64,000 nucleotides of DNA from positions 3,752,247-3,816,246 of the forward strand of contig NZ_CP090640.1 in the NCBI RefSeq assembly GCF_029633825.1. Reading direction: 5' to 3'. Shown here piece after piece: positions 8,227 through 17,766 of this stretch. Source of the stretch: Burkholderia contaminans (GTDB taxonomy: Bacteria; Pseudomonadota; Gammaproteobacteria; Burkholderiales; Burkholderiaceae). Below the pieces are notes generated by a model. That model made no database searches. It was given only the letters and a program-made list of their open reading frames with translations, and was not told the DNA's origin. Every line of letters begins with the position of its first letter. Position 1 is the first letter of the stretch. Both the position numbers and the translations under genes were made by a program.

Positions 8227-9024
8227 TCAACGATGCGCGAGCGCGGTTTCGACGAGCGTCTGCAATAGCGGCACAATCCGCGCCGCACGCGCTTCGTCAT
8301 ACGCGTAAGGACGCGTCTCTTCCATGTAGGTGATCTGCGAGAGCTCGAGCTGCACGGCCTCGACGCCGGTAGCGGGCACGCCGTAGTGACGCGTGATGTA
8401 GCCGCCCTTGAAGCGCCCGTTCGCGACCGCCGTATAGCCGCCATGTTCGAGCACGCGCGCGGCCAGCGCCTCGGCCAGGCCCGGCGCGGCACTCGCGCCG
8501 CTCGACGTACCGAAGTTGAAGTCGGGCAGCCGGCCGTCGAAGAAGCGCGGCACGTGCGAGCGGATCGAATGCGCTTCCCACACGAGCACGCGGCCGTGCT
8601 CGCGCTTCAGGCGTGCCACCTCGCCTTGCAGCGCCTCGTGATACGGCAGCCAGTAGCGATCGCGGCGACGCATGATCTCGTCGTTGCCGGGCAGCGCGTT
8701 CGCCGGATACAGCGGCGCCTTGTCGAACGTATCGACCGGCACGAGCCCGGTCGTGTCCTGCCCCGGGTACAGGTTCTCGTTGTCGGGCGGCCGGTTCAGG
8801 TCGACGACGTAACGCGCATGCGACGGTACGAGGATCGATGCGCCGAGGTCGGCCGCGAATCCATACAGCCGTTCGAGATGCCAGTCGCAATCGTCGACGA
8901 AACGCGCATCGGCCGTCATCGTCGCGGCGATGTCGTCGGGGATGTGCGTGCCTGCGTGCGGAATCGAGATCAGCAGCGGCAGCGCGCCCTGCTTCAGCGT
9001 GAATACAGCCGGTTGTTCAGTCAT
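8227..9024 (-). CDS. hutG: N-formylglutamate deformylase
   Basis: Zinc hydrolase (265 aa) for the last step of the five-step histidine pathway: N-formyl-L-glutamate to glutamate and formate. FGase family marks: PLLISIPHAGTHIPDD near the N-terminus, DCDWHLERLYGF, YVVDLNRPPDN (about residues 68-78), and WEAHSIRS in the middle. It is the final gene of the hut operon, 59 bp after hutF. The presence of both hutF and hutG shows that this organism uses the formylglutamate route instead of formiminoglutamase, as in Pseudomonas. Confidence 0.94.
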   Translation of the reverse strand: MTEQPAVFTLKQGALPLLISIPHAGTHIPDDIAATMTADARFVDDCDWHLERLYGFAADLGASILVPSHARYVVDLNRPPDNENLYPGQDTTGLVPVDTFDKAPLYPANALPGNDEIMRRRDRYWLPYHEALQGEVARLKREHGRVLVWEAHSIRSHVPRFFDGRLPDFNFGTSSGASAAPGLAEALAARVLEHGGYTAVANGRFKGGYITRHYGVPATGVEAVQLELSQITYMEETRPYAYDEARAARIVPLLQTLVETALAHR

Positions 9025-9083
9025 GTCGCATCACCGTTGGAGGTCTGCCGGCGCACGCTTGCGGCGTGCGCCGGTTGCGCGCA

Positions 9084-10460
9084 TCAGCGCAGCAGTTGCG
9101 CCAGCGCGGCGCGGTAGTCGGCATACGCGGCGGCTTCGTCGCGATGACGGCGGCCGCTCACGACGCGCTCGCCGCCCGTGTAGACGTCGAGCACCGGCGT
9201 CTCGCCGTGCTCCGCGAACACGATACCCGACAACCACGACGTGTTGTCGTGTTCGGCGATCGCCGGATGATCGGGATCGAGCACGAGCCAGTCCGCGCGG
9301 CACCCTTCTTGCAGCGCACCGACGCGCCGCCCGCTGGCCTGTGCGCCGCCCGCGAGCGACGCGTCGAACAGGCGATCGGCGACATGCGCCTGCGTGTCGC
9401 TCGCCAGCACGTTGCGCGCGCGATGCACGAGCCGTTGCCCGTATTCGAGCAGGCGCAGCTCGGAGCGCCAGTCGACCGACGCGTGGCTGTCCGAGCCGAC
9501 GCCGATCACGCCGCCCTGCGCGAGATAGTCGACAGCGGGGAACACGCCGTCGCCGAGGTTCGCTTCGGTCGTCAGGCACAGGCCGGCGACCGCGCGACGC
9601 TTCGCGAGCGCTGCCGTTTCGGCCGCGTCGACGTGCGTCGCATGTACGAGACACCAGCGCGCATCGACGTCGAAACGATCGAGCAGCCACTGCACGGGGC
9701 GCGCGCCGTACGCACGCACGCAATCGTCGACTTCGGCCGTCTGCTCGGCGATATGGATATGCACGGGCGCATCGCCGGGCAGCCCGTCGAGCAGCACGCG
9801 CAAGCCGTTTTCGGATACCGCCCGCAGCGAGTGCGGTGCCACGCCGTAGCGCAGCCCGCCGTGCTCCGGCGTCACGCGGCGCATCGCGTCGAGCAGTTCG
9901 AGCAGGCCGTCGGGCGTATTGATGAAGCGGCGCTGGTCGTCACGCGGCGGCTTGTCGCCGAAGCCGGCGAACTGGTACGACACCGGCAGCATCGTGATGC
10001 CGATGCCGGCCGCGCGCGCGGCGTCGATCACGCGCGTGCCGAGTTCCGCGATCTGCGGATAGCGCGAACCGTCCTGCGTGTGGTGCACGTAGTGGAATTC
10101 GCACACCGACGTGTAGCCGCACTTGAGCATCTCGACATACAGCCAGCGCGCGATCGCCGCGAGCGCGTCGGGCGTGATCTTCAGCGCGAAGCGGTACATC
10201 AGGTCGCGCCAGCTCCAGAAGCTGTCGGCCGGATTCGCGCGATATTCGGTGAGCCCCGCCATCGCGCGCTGGAACGCGTGCGAATGCAGGTTCGGCATGC
10301 CGGGCAGCACGGGCCCGGCCGCGCGCGCGACGCCCGCCGGTGCGTCGGTGTCGGGCGTCACGCCGGTCAGCGTGCCGGCCGCGTCCCAACGCAGCAGTAC
10401 GTTACGGCGCCAGCCATCGGGCAGGTACGCATGGTCTGCAAACAACGTGGTGTCGGTCAT
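9084..10460 (-). CDS. hutF: Formimidoylglutamate deiminase
   Basis: Amidohydrolase (458 aa) that converts N-formimino-L-glutamate to N-formylglutamate plus ammonia. Zinc ligands of the barrel are recognisable: PNLHSHAFQRAMAG (H-x-H), HIHIAEQ, LVHATHVD and a late SDSHAS aspartate motif. It lies between hutI and hutG. Two starts are possible: ATG at 10460, used here because it gives the standard MTDTTLFADHAYLPDG beginning, or ATG at 10472, which overlaps the hutI stop in an ATGGATAG context and would add four residues. Either start implies tight coupling with hutI. Confidence 0.93.
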   Translation of the reverse strand: MTDTTLFADHAYLPDGWRRNVLLRWDAAGTLTGVTPDTDAPAGVARAAGPVLPGMPNLHSHAFQRAMAGLTEYRANPADSFWSWRDLMYRFALKITPDALAAIARWLYVEMLKCGYTSVCEFHYVHHTQDGSRYPQIAELGTRVIDAARAAGIGITMLPVSYQFAGFGDKPPRDDQRRFINTPDGLLELLDAMRRVTPEHGGLRYGVAPHSLRAVSENGLRVLLDGLPGDAPVHIHIAEQTAEVDDCVRAYGARPVQWLLDRFDVDARWCLVHATHVDAAETAALAKRRAVAGLCLTTEANLGDGVFPAVDYLAQGGVIGVGSDSHASVDWRSELRLLEYGQRLVHRARNVLASDTQAHVADRLFDASLAGGAQASGRRVGALQEGCRADWLVLDPDHPAIAEHDNTSWLSGIVFAEHGETPVLDVYTGGERVVSGRRHRDEAAAYADYRAALAQLLR

Positions 10461-10464
10461 GAGG

Positions 10465-11688
10465 CTATCCATTCATCCGGCGAAACACGGTCGTGCCGCC
10501 GCGTACGACCTGCTCGCACAGCGGCCGGCCGATCCAGTAGGCGAGCTCCGCCAGCGAGCCGACCGACCACGCGGCGAAGTCGGCCTGGCGACCGACCTCG
10601 AGCGCGCCGTGGCGATCCGCGCGGCCGAGCGCCGCGGCCGCATGGCACGTGACGCCCTGCAGCACCTCGGGCACCGTCATGCGGAACAGCGTGCAGCCCA
10701 TGTTCAACGTCAGCAGCAGCGATTCGAGTGGCGACGTGCCGGGATTGTGATCGGTCGCGAGCGCGATCGGTACGCCGTGCTTGCGCAGCAGTTCGATCGG
10801 CGGCAGTTGCGTCTCGCGGATGAAGTAGTACGCGCCGGGCAGCAGCACGGCAACCGTACCGGCTGCCTTCATCGCCTCGATGCCCGCTTCGTCGAGAAAT
10901 TCGAGGTGATCGGCGGACAGCGCGCGATAACGCGCGGCAAGCGCCGTGCCGCCCGCATTCGACAGTTGCTCCGCATGCAGCTTCACGGGCAGCCCGCGCC
11001 GCGTCGCGGCCTCGAACACGCGCTCGGTCTGCGCGAGCGAAAAGCCGATGCGTTCGCAGAACACGTCGACCGCGTCGACGAGCCCTTCGTCGGCCAGCGC
11101 CGGCAGCATCCGGTCGCACACTTCGTCGATGTACGCATCCGCACGGCCCGCATATTCGGGCGGCAACGCGTGCGCGCCGAGGAAGGTCGTGTAGACGGTG
11201 ACCGGAAAGCGTTCGCCGAGCTGGCGCGCGACGCGCAGCATCTTGCGTTCGCTCGCGAGGTCGAGCCCGTAGCCCGACTTGATCTCGATCGCGGTCACGC
11301 CTTCGGCGAGCAGCGGCTGCAGGCGTGCCGCGGCCTGCACGAACAGCGTCGTCTCGTCGGCCGCGCGCGTCGCGCGCACCGTCGACACGATCCCGCCGCC
11401 CTGCCGCGCGATTTCCTCGTAGCTCACGCCCGCGAGGCGCTGCGCGAATTCGTCGGCACGCGTGCCGCCGTACACGAGGTGCGTATGGCAGTCGACGAGG
11501 CCCGGCGTCACCCACGCGCCGTGCAGATCCTCGCGCCGCCAGTGGGCGTAACCGTGCGGGAGCGCGGACACCGCGCCGAGCCAGACGATCGTGCCGGTTT
11601 CGTCGACGGCGATCGCCGCGTCGTCGATCGTCTCGTCAGGATGGCCGTGCGGACACAGCCTCAGGTGATGCCAGACAGTCGGTTTCAT
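10465..11688 (-). CDS. hutI: Imidazolonepropionase
   Basis: Amidohydrolase (407 aa) opening the ring of 4-imidazolone-5-propionate to formiminoglutamate, the third step of histidine breakdown. Metal-binding features: [13 protein letters not shown], a lysine-containing [19 protein letters not shown] and [11 protein letters not shown]. Length matches the family (about 405-410 aa). It follows hutD by 4 bp and its stop codon abuts the hutF start, so the genes are translationally close. Confidence 0.96.
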   Translation of the reverse strand: MKPTVWHHLRLCPHGHPDETIDDAAIAVDETGTIVWLGAVSALPHGYAHWRREDLHGAWVTPGLVDCHTHLVYGGTRADEFAQRLAGVSYEEIARQGGGIVSTVRATRAADETTLFVQAAARLQPLLAEGVTAIEIKSGYGLDLASERKMLRVARQLGERFPVTVYTTFLGAHALPPEYAGRADAYIDEVCDRMLPALADEGLVDAVDVFCERIGFSLAQTERVFEAATRRGLPVKLHAEQLSNAGGTALAARYRALSADHLEFLDEAGIEAMKAAGTVAVLLPGAYYFIRETQLPPIELLRKHGVPIALATDHNPGTSPLESLLLTLNMGCTLFRMTVPEVLQGVTCHAAAALGRADRHGALEVGRQADFAAWSVGSLAELAYWIGRPLCEQVVRGGTTVFRRMNG

Positions 11689-11692
11689 GCGT

Positions 11693-12316
11693 TCAGTCTC
11701 GTTCGCCGATGGCGAGCGACACGGCGAGCAACGCGCCGCTACCGCTCACGACGACGTCAAACGCACGCCGCGGCCCGTCGAGCCGCAGCGTGTCCATTTC
11801 TTCCAGTGTGTAGCGCGTGCCGTCGATTTCGACGGCGACCTCGCCGGCCGCGCAATGCAGCAGCACGGTATCGGCATGCTCGATGCGGTGCGCGCCTGCA
11901 CGCCATACGTCGAGCGCGCCGCGCGCGGCCGAACGGCGCGTCATCAGGTTGAAGTCGCGCGTGGCGCCATCGTGCAGCGTCGCGTCGATCGCCGCTTCCC
12001 CCGCAAAATCCGCGCGGGCCAGCGGAGCGTCGAGCACGTGGCGTGCGCCGCCTTCCTCGGCGAGCGTCATGCCCGCGCCGGACAGCAGCACGAGCGTGCG
12101 GTCGATTCCGTCGAAACGCGAGAACGGCCCGGCCGTGCCGACGTCGGCGACGCTCACGCGCCACGCGAACGCGTCGAGCGCGGCGCCCGGCGGAAACGCG
12201 CCGATTTCGCGCGTCACGCCGCCGCCGTTCTTCCATGGCGACGCGACGAGATCCGCTGCGCGGATCAGCGCGGCGGCCAGCGTCGCGTTCACCGGCGCCT
12301 GGTGGAGCGCCGTCAT
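11693..12316 (-). CDS. hutD: HutD family protein (cupin-fold accessory of histidine utilisation)
   Basis: HutD (207 aa) is a cupin-like protein present in many hut operons; in Pseudomonas it has been proposed to limit hut expression, possibly by binding a pathway intermediate, but the mechanism is not settled. Seen: [14 protein letters not shown] close to the N-terminus and [10 protein letters not shown], both diagnostic, then cupin-type strands. The start ATG at 12316 leaves only 2 bp after the hutU stop, which is why this start was chosen although the frame continues upstream inside hutU. Confidence 0.92.
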   Translation of the reverse strand: MTALHQAPVNATLAAALIRAADLVASPWKNGGGVTREIGAFPPGAALDAFAWRVSVADVGTAGPFSRFDGIDRTLVLLSGAGMTLAEEGGARHVLDAPLARADFAGEAAIDATLHDGATRDFNLMTRRSAARGALDVWRAGAHRIEHADTVLLHCAAGEVAVEIDGTRYTLEEMDTLRLDGPRRAFDVVVSGSGALLAVSLAIGERD

Positions 12317-12318
12317 GC

Positions 12319-14007
12319 TCAGCGGCCGAGCATCGGCAGCTTCAGGCCGGCTTCGCGGGCCGTCTGCTGCGCGAGTTCGTAGCCGGCATCCGCATGGCGC
12401 ATCACGCCCGTCGCCGGGTCGTTCAGAAGCACGCGGCCGAGACGCTCGTGCGCTTCGGCGGTGCCGTCGGCGACGATCACGACACCCGAGTGCTGCGAGA
12501 AGCCCATGCCGACGCCGCCGCCATGGTGCAGCGACACCCACGATGCGCCGCCTGCGGTGTTCAGCAGTGCGTTCAGGAGCGGCCAGTCGCTCACGGCGTC
12601 CGAACCGTCCTTCATCGCTTCCGTCTCGCGGTTCGGGCTCGCGACCGAACCGGTGTCGAGGTGGTCGCGGCCGATCACGATCGGGGCCTTCAGCTCGCCG
12701 TTCTTGACCATCTCGTTGAACGCCTGGCCGAGGCGATAGCGATCCTTCACGCCGACCCAGCAGATCCGTGCCGGCAGGCCCTGGAACGCGATGCGCTCAC
12801 GCGCCATGTCGAGCCAGTTGTGCAGGTGCGGATCGTCGGGGATCAGCTCCTTCACCTTCTGGTCGGTCTTGTAGATGTCTTCCGGATCGCCCGACAGCGC
12901 GACCCAGCGGAACGGGCCCTTGCCTTCGCAGAACAGCGGGCGGATGTACGCCGGCACGAAGCCCGGGAAGTCGAATGCGTTCTCGACGCCCATTTCCAGC
13001 GCCATCTGGCGGATGTTGTTGCCGTAGTCGAGCGTCGCCGCGCCGCGTTCCTGCAGCGCGAGCATCGCGCGCACCTGGACGGCCATCGACTGCTTCGCGA
13101 CCTTCACGATGCTCTGCGGATCGACCTTCTGCGCTTCGCGCCATTGCGCGACGGTCCAGCCTTGCGGCAGGTAGCCGTTGATCGGATCGTGCGCGCTCGT
13201 CTGGTCGGTCACGCAGTCCGGCGTGATGCCGCGCGTGACGAGTTCCGCGAACACGTCGGCCGCGTTGCCGAGCAGGCCGATCGACACCGGCTTGCCGGTG
13301 CGCTTGGCTTCCTCGATCATGCCGAGCGCCTCGTCGAGCGTCGTCGCCTTCTTGTCGACGTAGCGCGTCTTCAGGCGGAAGTCGATGCGCGTCTCGTCGC
13401 ATTCGACCGCGATCATCGAGAAACCGGCCATCGTCGCGGCCAGCGGCTGCGCGCCGCCCATGCCGCCCAGGCCGCCCGTCAGGATCCAGCGGCCCGACGG
13501 ATCGCCGTTGAAGTGCTGGTTCGCGACCGAGAAGAACGTTTCATAGGTGCCCTGAACGATGCCCTGGCTGCCGATGTAGATCCAGCTGCCGGCCGTCATC
13601 TGGCCGTACATCATCAGGCCCTTGCGATCGAGCTCGTGGAAGTGATCCCAGTTCGCCCAGTGCGGCACGAGGTTCGAGTTCGCGAGCAGCACGCGCGGCG
13701 CATCCTTGTGCGTGCGGAACACACCGACCGGCTTGCCCGACTGGATCAGCAGCGTCTCGTTCTCTTCGAGATCCTTCAGCGACGCGAGGATCTGGTCGTA
13801 GCATTCCCAGTTGCGTGCTGCGCGGCCGATGCCGCCGTACACGACGAGCGCATGCGGATGCTCGGCGACTTCCGGGTCGAGGTTGTTCTGGATCATCCGG
13901 TAGGCCGCTTCGGCCAGCCAGGTCTTGCAGACTTTCTCGCTGCCGCGCGGCGCGCGGATCGTGCGCGTCGGATCGAGACGGGGATCGATGTGTTTCGGAT
14001 GGTTCAT
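12319..14007 (-). CDS. hutU: Urocanate hydratase (urocanase)
   Basis: NAD-dependent enzyme (562 aa) converting urocanate to imidazolonepropionate, step two. It has the NAD-binding glycine motif [15 protein letters not shown], a strongly conserved [15 protein letters not shown] start region and [12 protein letters not shown] near the C-terminus. Length equals that of characterised urocanases. A GGGAG site lies before the ATG. Order within the operon is hutH-hutC-hutU-hutD. Confidence 0.97.
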   Translation of the reverse strand: MNHPKHIDPRLDPTRTIRAPRGSEKVCKTWLAEAAYRMIQNNLDPEVAEHPHALVVYGGIGRAARNWECYDQILASLKDLEENETLLIQSGKPVGVFRTHKDAPRVLLANSNLVPHWANWDHFHELDRKGLMMYGQMTAGSWIYIGSQGIVQGTYETFFSVANQHFNGDPSGRWILTGGLGGMGGAQPLAATMAGFSMIAVECDETRIDFRLKTRYVDKKATTLDEALGMIEEAKRTGKPVSIGLLGNAADVFAELVTRGITPDCVTDQTSAHDPINGYLPQGWTVAQWREAQKVDPQSIVKVAKQSMAVQVRAMLALQERGAATLDYGNNIRQMALEMGVENAFDFPGFVPAYIRPLFCEGKGPFRWVALSGDPEDIYKTDQKVKELIPDDPHLHNWLDMARERIAFQGLPARICWVGVKDRYRLGQAFNEMVKNGELKAPIVIGRDHLDTGSVASPNRETEAMKDGSDAVSDWPLLNALLNTAGGASWVSLHHGGGVGMGFSQHSGVVIVADGTAEAHERLGRVLLNDPATGVMRHADAGYELAQQTAREAGLKLPMLGR

Positions 14008-14046
14008 GACGACTGCTCCCGAAGGAAAATGAATATCAAATAGGAA

Positions 14047-14742
14047 TCAGAAATGCCCGGTGAAGCGATAACGGCTGCCGGGATGCCACAAATTCGCCAC
14101 CGAGGCGACGACGCCCTGCGACCAGGTGCGTCGATGTAAAACCAGACACGGCTCGACGTCGTCCATCCGCAGCTGCTCGCGCCGCTCCGGCGCCGGGGCC
14201 GCCGCTTCGATCCGGTACTCGACGCGCTGCAGCGGAGCCGCGCGCATCAGGTACAGGTTCGGCGTCGTGTTCGTGAAATCCTGCTCGGCGTAATCCGGCG
14301 CGACCGCCGGATTCACCCATCGTTCTTCGAGCTGCACGGGCTCGTCATTCTCGAAGTGCAGCACCTGCGAATGAAACAGCTTCGTGCGCACGGCCACCTG
14401 CATCTCGTCGGCGAGCGCCTCGTCGGCGCGGATCGTGTCGAGGCCGAGCACGCTGGCGTGGTACGCATGCCCGCGTGCACCGACTTCCTCCGAGATGCTG
14501 CGGATCGCCACCAGCGTCGACTCGTACTTCGGCCGCGCGACGTAGGTGCCCGCCCCCTTCATGCGCGTGAGCACCTGCTCGGCCGTCAACTCGCGCAGCG
14601 CGCGGTTGACGGTCATGCGCGCCACCTTGAATTCGCGCGCCAGCTCGTTCTCGGACGGCACCTGGTCGCCCTCCTCCCACTCGCCTGCGTGGATGCGGGC
14701 CAGGATGAAATCCTTGATCTCCTGGTAGACCGGCGCGCTCAT
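14047..14742 (-). CDS. hutC: Histidine utilisation repressor, GntR/HutC family
   Basis: GntR-type repressor (231 aa) with an N-terminal winged helix (PSENELAREFKVARMTVNRALRELTAEQV, residues about 30-58) and a C-terminal UTRA effector domain that binds urocanate in known HutC proteins. It lies inside its own operon, 4 bp after hutH, which implies autoregulation. The likely operators are two TGTCTAGACA-core palindromes at 16282-16291 and 16327-16336 just upstream of hutH. Confidence 0.94.
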   Translation of the reverse strand: MSAPVYQEIKDFILARIHAGEWEEGDQVPSENELAREFKVARMTVNRALRELTAEQVLTRMKGAGTYVARPKYESTLVAIRSISEEVGARGHAYHASVLGLDTIRADEALADEMQVAVRTKLFHSQVLHFENDEPVQLEERWVNPAVAPDYAEQDFTNTTPNLYLMRAAPLQRVEYRIEAAAPAPERREQLRMDDVEPCLVLHRRTWSQGVVASVANLWHPGSRYRFTGHF

Positions 14743-14746
14743 GGGC

Positions 14747-16270
14747 TTACTGTTCCGACGCGAACGAGAACGGCGCCACCTTCGCGAACGCGCGCTCGCC
14801 GACCAGCTTGGCGATCACGGCGATATCCGGTGCGAAGTAGTGGTCGAGCTCGTAGTGCGCAACCTTGCTGCGGATCGTTTCCATCACCGGCGCCAGCTTC
14901 GGGCTCGTGTGGTACGGCGCGCGCAGGTCGACGCCTTGTGCGGCGGCCAGCAGTTCGATCGCGAGGATGTGCTTCGTGTTGTCCGCGATGTCGGCGAGCT
15001 TGCGTGCGGCGAACGTCGCCATCGACACGTGGTCTTCCTGGTTCGCCGAGGTCGGCAGCGAGTCGACCGAGGCCGGGTGCGCGAGCGTCTTGTTTTCCGA
15101 CGCGAGGGCGGCCGCCGTCACGTGGGCGATCATGAAGCCCGAGTTCACGCCGCCGTCCCGCACGAGGAACGGGGGCAGGCCCGACAGCGTCGCATCGATC
15201 AGCAGCGCGATGCGGCGTTCGGCCAGCGCGCCGATTTCCGCTGCGGCGAGCGCGAGGTTGTCGGCCGCGAACGCGACGGGTTCGGCGTGGAAGTTGCCGC
15301 CCGACAGCACTTCGCCGGTATCCGGGAAGATCAGCGGGTTGTCCGACACGGCGTTCGCTTCGACCAGCAGCACGTCGGCCGCATGGCGCATCTGGTCCAG
15401 GCACGCGCCCATCACCTGCGGCTGGCAGCGCAGGCTGTACGGGTCCTGCACCTTGTCGCAGTCGCGGTGCGACTGGTTGATCGGCGAGCCTTCGAGCAGG
15501 TCGCGATACGACGCGGCCGCGTCGATCTGGCCCTGGTGGCCGCGCAGTTCATGAATGCGTGCGTCGAACGGCTTCACCGAGCCGGCAGCCGCGTCGACCG
15601 ACAACGCGCCTGCGACGAGCGCGGTGCGGTACAGGTCTTCGATCGCGAACATGTTGTCGAGCGCCAGCGCGGTCGATGCCTGCGTGCCGTTCAGCAGCGC
15701 CAGGCCTTCCTTCGCCTGCAGCGTCAGCGGCGCGAGGCCGGCAACGCGCAGGCCGTCGAGTGCGCTTGCGCGCTCGCCGCGGATGAACACTTCGCCGACG
15801 CCCAGCAGCACGGCCGACATGTGCGCGAGCGGTGCCAGGTCGCCCGATGCGCCGACCGAGCCCTTCACCGGGATCAGCGGCAGCACGTCCGCGTTGAACA
15901 GCGTGATCAGCGCGTCCATCACTTCGCGGCGGATGCCCGAGTGGCCGCGGCCGAGGCTCGACAGCTTCAGCGCCATCAGCAGGCGCACCGACGAGCGTGC
16001 CATCGGCTCGCCCACGCCGACCGCGTGCGACAGCACGAGGTTCTTCTGCAGCAGTTCGAGCTGGTCGTGCGGGATGTGCGTGCTGGCCAGGCGGCCGAAG
16101 CCCGTGTTGATGCCGTAGGCCGGCTCGCCCTTCGCGGCGATGTCGGCAACGGCCTTCGCGCCGGCGTCGATCTTCGCGAAGCTCGCCGGGTCGAGCTTGA
16201 GCTGCACGGATTCGCGAGCGATCTGGCGCAGTTGCGGGAGGGTCAGGTGGCCGGGGGTCAACGTAATCAT
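14747..16270 (-). CDS. hutH: Histidine ammonia-lyase (histidase)
   Basis: First enzyme of histidine degradation (507 aa), eliminating ammonia from histidine to give urocanate. The Ala141-Ser142-Gly143 triad in [15 protein letters not shown] cyclises autocatalytically into the MIO electrophile. [24 protein letters not shown] and the C-terminal LRAPYHTSP region are family hallmarks. The frame is open 18 codons further up, but ATG at 16270 has an AGGA site and gives the standard [11 protein letters not shown] start. It is the operon's first gene, with two palindromic sites between its start codon and about 16340. Confidence 0.97.
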   Translation of the reverse strand: MITLTPGHLTLPQLRQIARESVQLKLDPASFAKIDAGAKAVADIAAKGEPAYGINTGFGRLASTHIPHDQLELLQKNLVLSHAVGVGEPMARSSVRLLMALKLSSLGRGHSGIRREVMDALITLFNADVLPLIPVKGSVGASGDLAPLAHMSAVLLGVGEVFIRGERASALDGLRVAGLAPLTLQAKEGLALLNGTQASTALALDNMFAIEDLYRTALVAGALSVDAAAGSVKPFDARIHELRGHQGQIDAAASYRDLLEGSPINQSHRDCDKVQDPYSLRCQPQVMGACLDQMRHAADVLLVEANAVSDNPLIFPDTGEVLSGGNFHAEPVAFAADNLALAAAEIGALAERRIALLIDATLSGLPPFLVRDGGVNSGFMIAHVTAAALASENKTLAHPASVDSLPTSANQEDHVSMATFAARKLADIADNTKHILAIELLAAAQGVDLRAPYHTSPKLAPVMETIRSKVAHYELDHYFAPDIAVIAKLVGERAFAKVAPFSFASEQ

Positions 16271-16280
16271 GTGAGCAATC

Positions 16281-16293
16281 CTGTCTAGACAAG
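16281..16293. promoter_or_regulatory. Candidate HutC operator, proximal copy
   Basis: CTGTCTAGACAAG, a near-perfect palindrome around TCTAGA, begins only 11 bp before the hutH start codon. Together with the second copy 45 bp away (centre to centre) it fits a GntR/HutC operator; the TGT...ACA arms agree with the T-G-T/A-C-A arms known for HutC sites in other bacteria. Confidence 0.7.
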
Positions 16294-16325
16294 TTCGGAA
16301 TGGATTGAAGTGTAGCCACGCCAAC

Positions 16326-16337
16326 TTGTCTAGACAA
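16326..16337. promoter_or_regulatory. Candidate HutC operator, distal copy
   Basis: TTGTCTAGACAA is a perfect 12-bp palindrome sharing its ten-base core with the copy at 16282-16291. The hutH promoter should lie around or between the two, so bound repressor would block transcription of the whole operon. Confidence 0.72.
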
Positions 16338-16484
16338 CCCGTATTTCACTGATTTCGACTCGGGAGTTTCCCTGATGCCCGGCACGGGCCGCCGGCTCGG
16401 CCCGCGTGATCCGGCGCTTAACACGCGTTGCAATTATTTTATTTTTGGCAACGTCCGGATCATCGTCCGCCGTGGGGGACCGCC

Positions 16485-16832
16485 ATGCCCTTCCCATCAC
16501 GATTCGCCGCCCCGCTCGGCCGCCCCTTGCCGTTCGCCGCGTGCGTACTCGCGCGCGGCGCGTCGCTGGCCGCGAAGCCGGCCGACCGGCGGATCGTCGG
16601 CACGCCGCAATCGTCGGAAACCTACCGGTGCATGCTGCGCAAGGGCGATCCGCCGTTCAAGACGCTCGTCGGCGGCGTGCTCGTGCAGTTGATGAAGCGC
16701 GGCGAGATCGACGCGCTGTGCGACCAGCGGTTCACGAAGCCGGTGCCGCCGAAGGGGCTGTCGTTCGACTTCGCGATGAGCGACGTGATCGATGCGCGCC
16801 ATGCGGCGCCGAACGACGCGCCGCTCGAGTGA
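16485..16832 (+). pseudogene. Remnant of a glutamate/aspartate ABC transporter binding protein (GltI-like)
   Basis: A 115-codon open frame. Its first 30 codons look like a worn signal peptide (RPLPFAACVLA). From about residue 44 it matches the C-terminal end of periplasmic glutamate/aspartate-binding proteins: SSETYRCMLRKGDPPFKTLV, then EIDALCDQRFTKPVPPKGLS, ending AAPNDAPLE as in GltI homologues. About 200 central residues of a normal 300-residue protein are missing, so it looks like an internal deletion that fused the leader to the tail. Some conserved positions have also changed. A folded binding protein is very unlikely. Confidence 0.7.
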
Positions 16833-16853
16833 GCGCCGCGCACCGACCGCGGC

Positions 16854-17608
16854 TCACGCACGCGTCCATGCGACGCACGCCGCATAGCCGGGCGCCGCGT
16901 CGAACCACGCCGCATCGAACGCCGCGACGCCGGCGGCGGGCGCGGCCGGCTCGACGATCGTCGTCGCGGGGTCGCGCCATCGCGCGGCGGCATGACCGCG
17001 AACGCGCTCAGCCCGCCGACGATGCCCGTGCCGAGCGCCTTGAGCAGCGCCTCCTTCGCACACCAGACGCGCATGAATGCGCCGGCGCGCATGTCAAGCG
17101 GCAGGCTGTCGAGATAGGCGGCCTCGGCCGGCGCGCAAACTTCGCGCGTCAGCGCGCGCCAGTCGGTCGCGCGGTTGCAGCGCTCGATATCGACGCCCAC
17201 GCGGCCGCCGGGAGCCCACGCAAGCAGCGCATGGTCGCCCGCGTGCGACACGTTGAAGTCGAGCGAGGCACGATGAGCACCGTCCAGCGACGGTCGCCCC
17301 GAGGCGTCGACGACGATCGCCACCGCCTGCGGCGCGATGCCGAGGGCCGTGCCGAGCACGTCGCGCAGTGCGGCACGCGTCGCGGCGCTGCGCACCGCAT
17401 CCTCATGCCGCATGAAGCGCGCGGCCCGCGCGCGCTCGTCATCGCTGAGTGCCGCATATGCGGGCGACGCAAGCGGCAAGCGCCAGTCGAAATCGACGCG
17501 CGCGATCTGCACGCCGGCGCGCGACGCGGCGAGCGGCGCGTCGAGCCGCTGCATGCGCCAGGCGCGGGGAATGTCGGACGGAGAAGCGGAATCGAGCGGG
17601 ACGGGCAT
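16854..17608 (-). pseudogene. 4'-phosphopantetheinyl transferase (Sfp type), frameshifted near its 3' end
   Basis: Sfp-type enzyme that loads phosphopantetheine onto carrier proteins of peptide, polyketide or fatty-acid synthases. The core is intact: SHAGDHALLAW, GVDIE (Mg-binding Asp and Glu) and VWCAKEALLKALG. After AFAVMPPRDGATP the frame leaves the family sequence, while the next frame on the same strand continues with TTIVEPAAPAAG...FDAAWFDAAPGYAACVAWTRA and stops at 16854. Restoring one base at the GGGG run 16968-16971 joins both parts into a 251-residue protein, a normal size (755 + 1 = 756 nt). It may be a true mutation or a homopolymer sequencing error. Start chosen at ATG 17608. Confidence 0.8.
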
Positions 17609-17766
17609 CGACGTGCGGCGGCGGTGGAAGGAAACGTCCGATGTTAATCGATCAGGCGGCATGGCGAACCGTTACGGCCCGCCGGCGTCGATGCTGCCGG
17701 CACTAAACGCAACGCTGACGCTCGTTGTGCTCGCGGCAGGCACCGGCGCGTGACGCGGCCGCCCGC

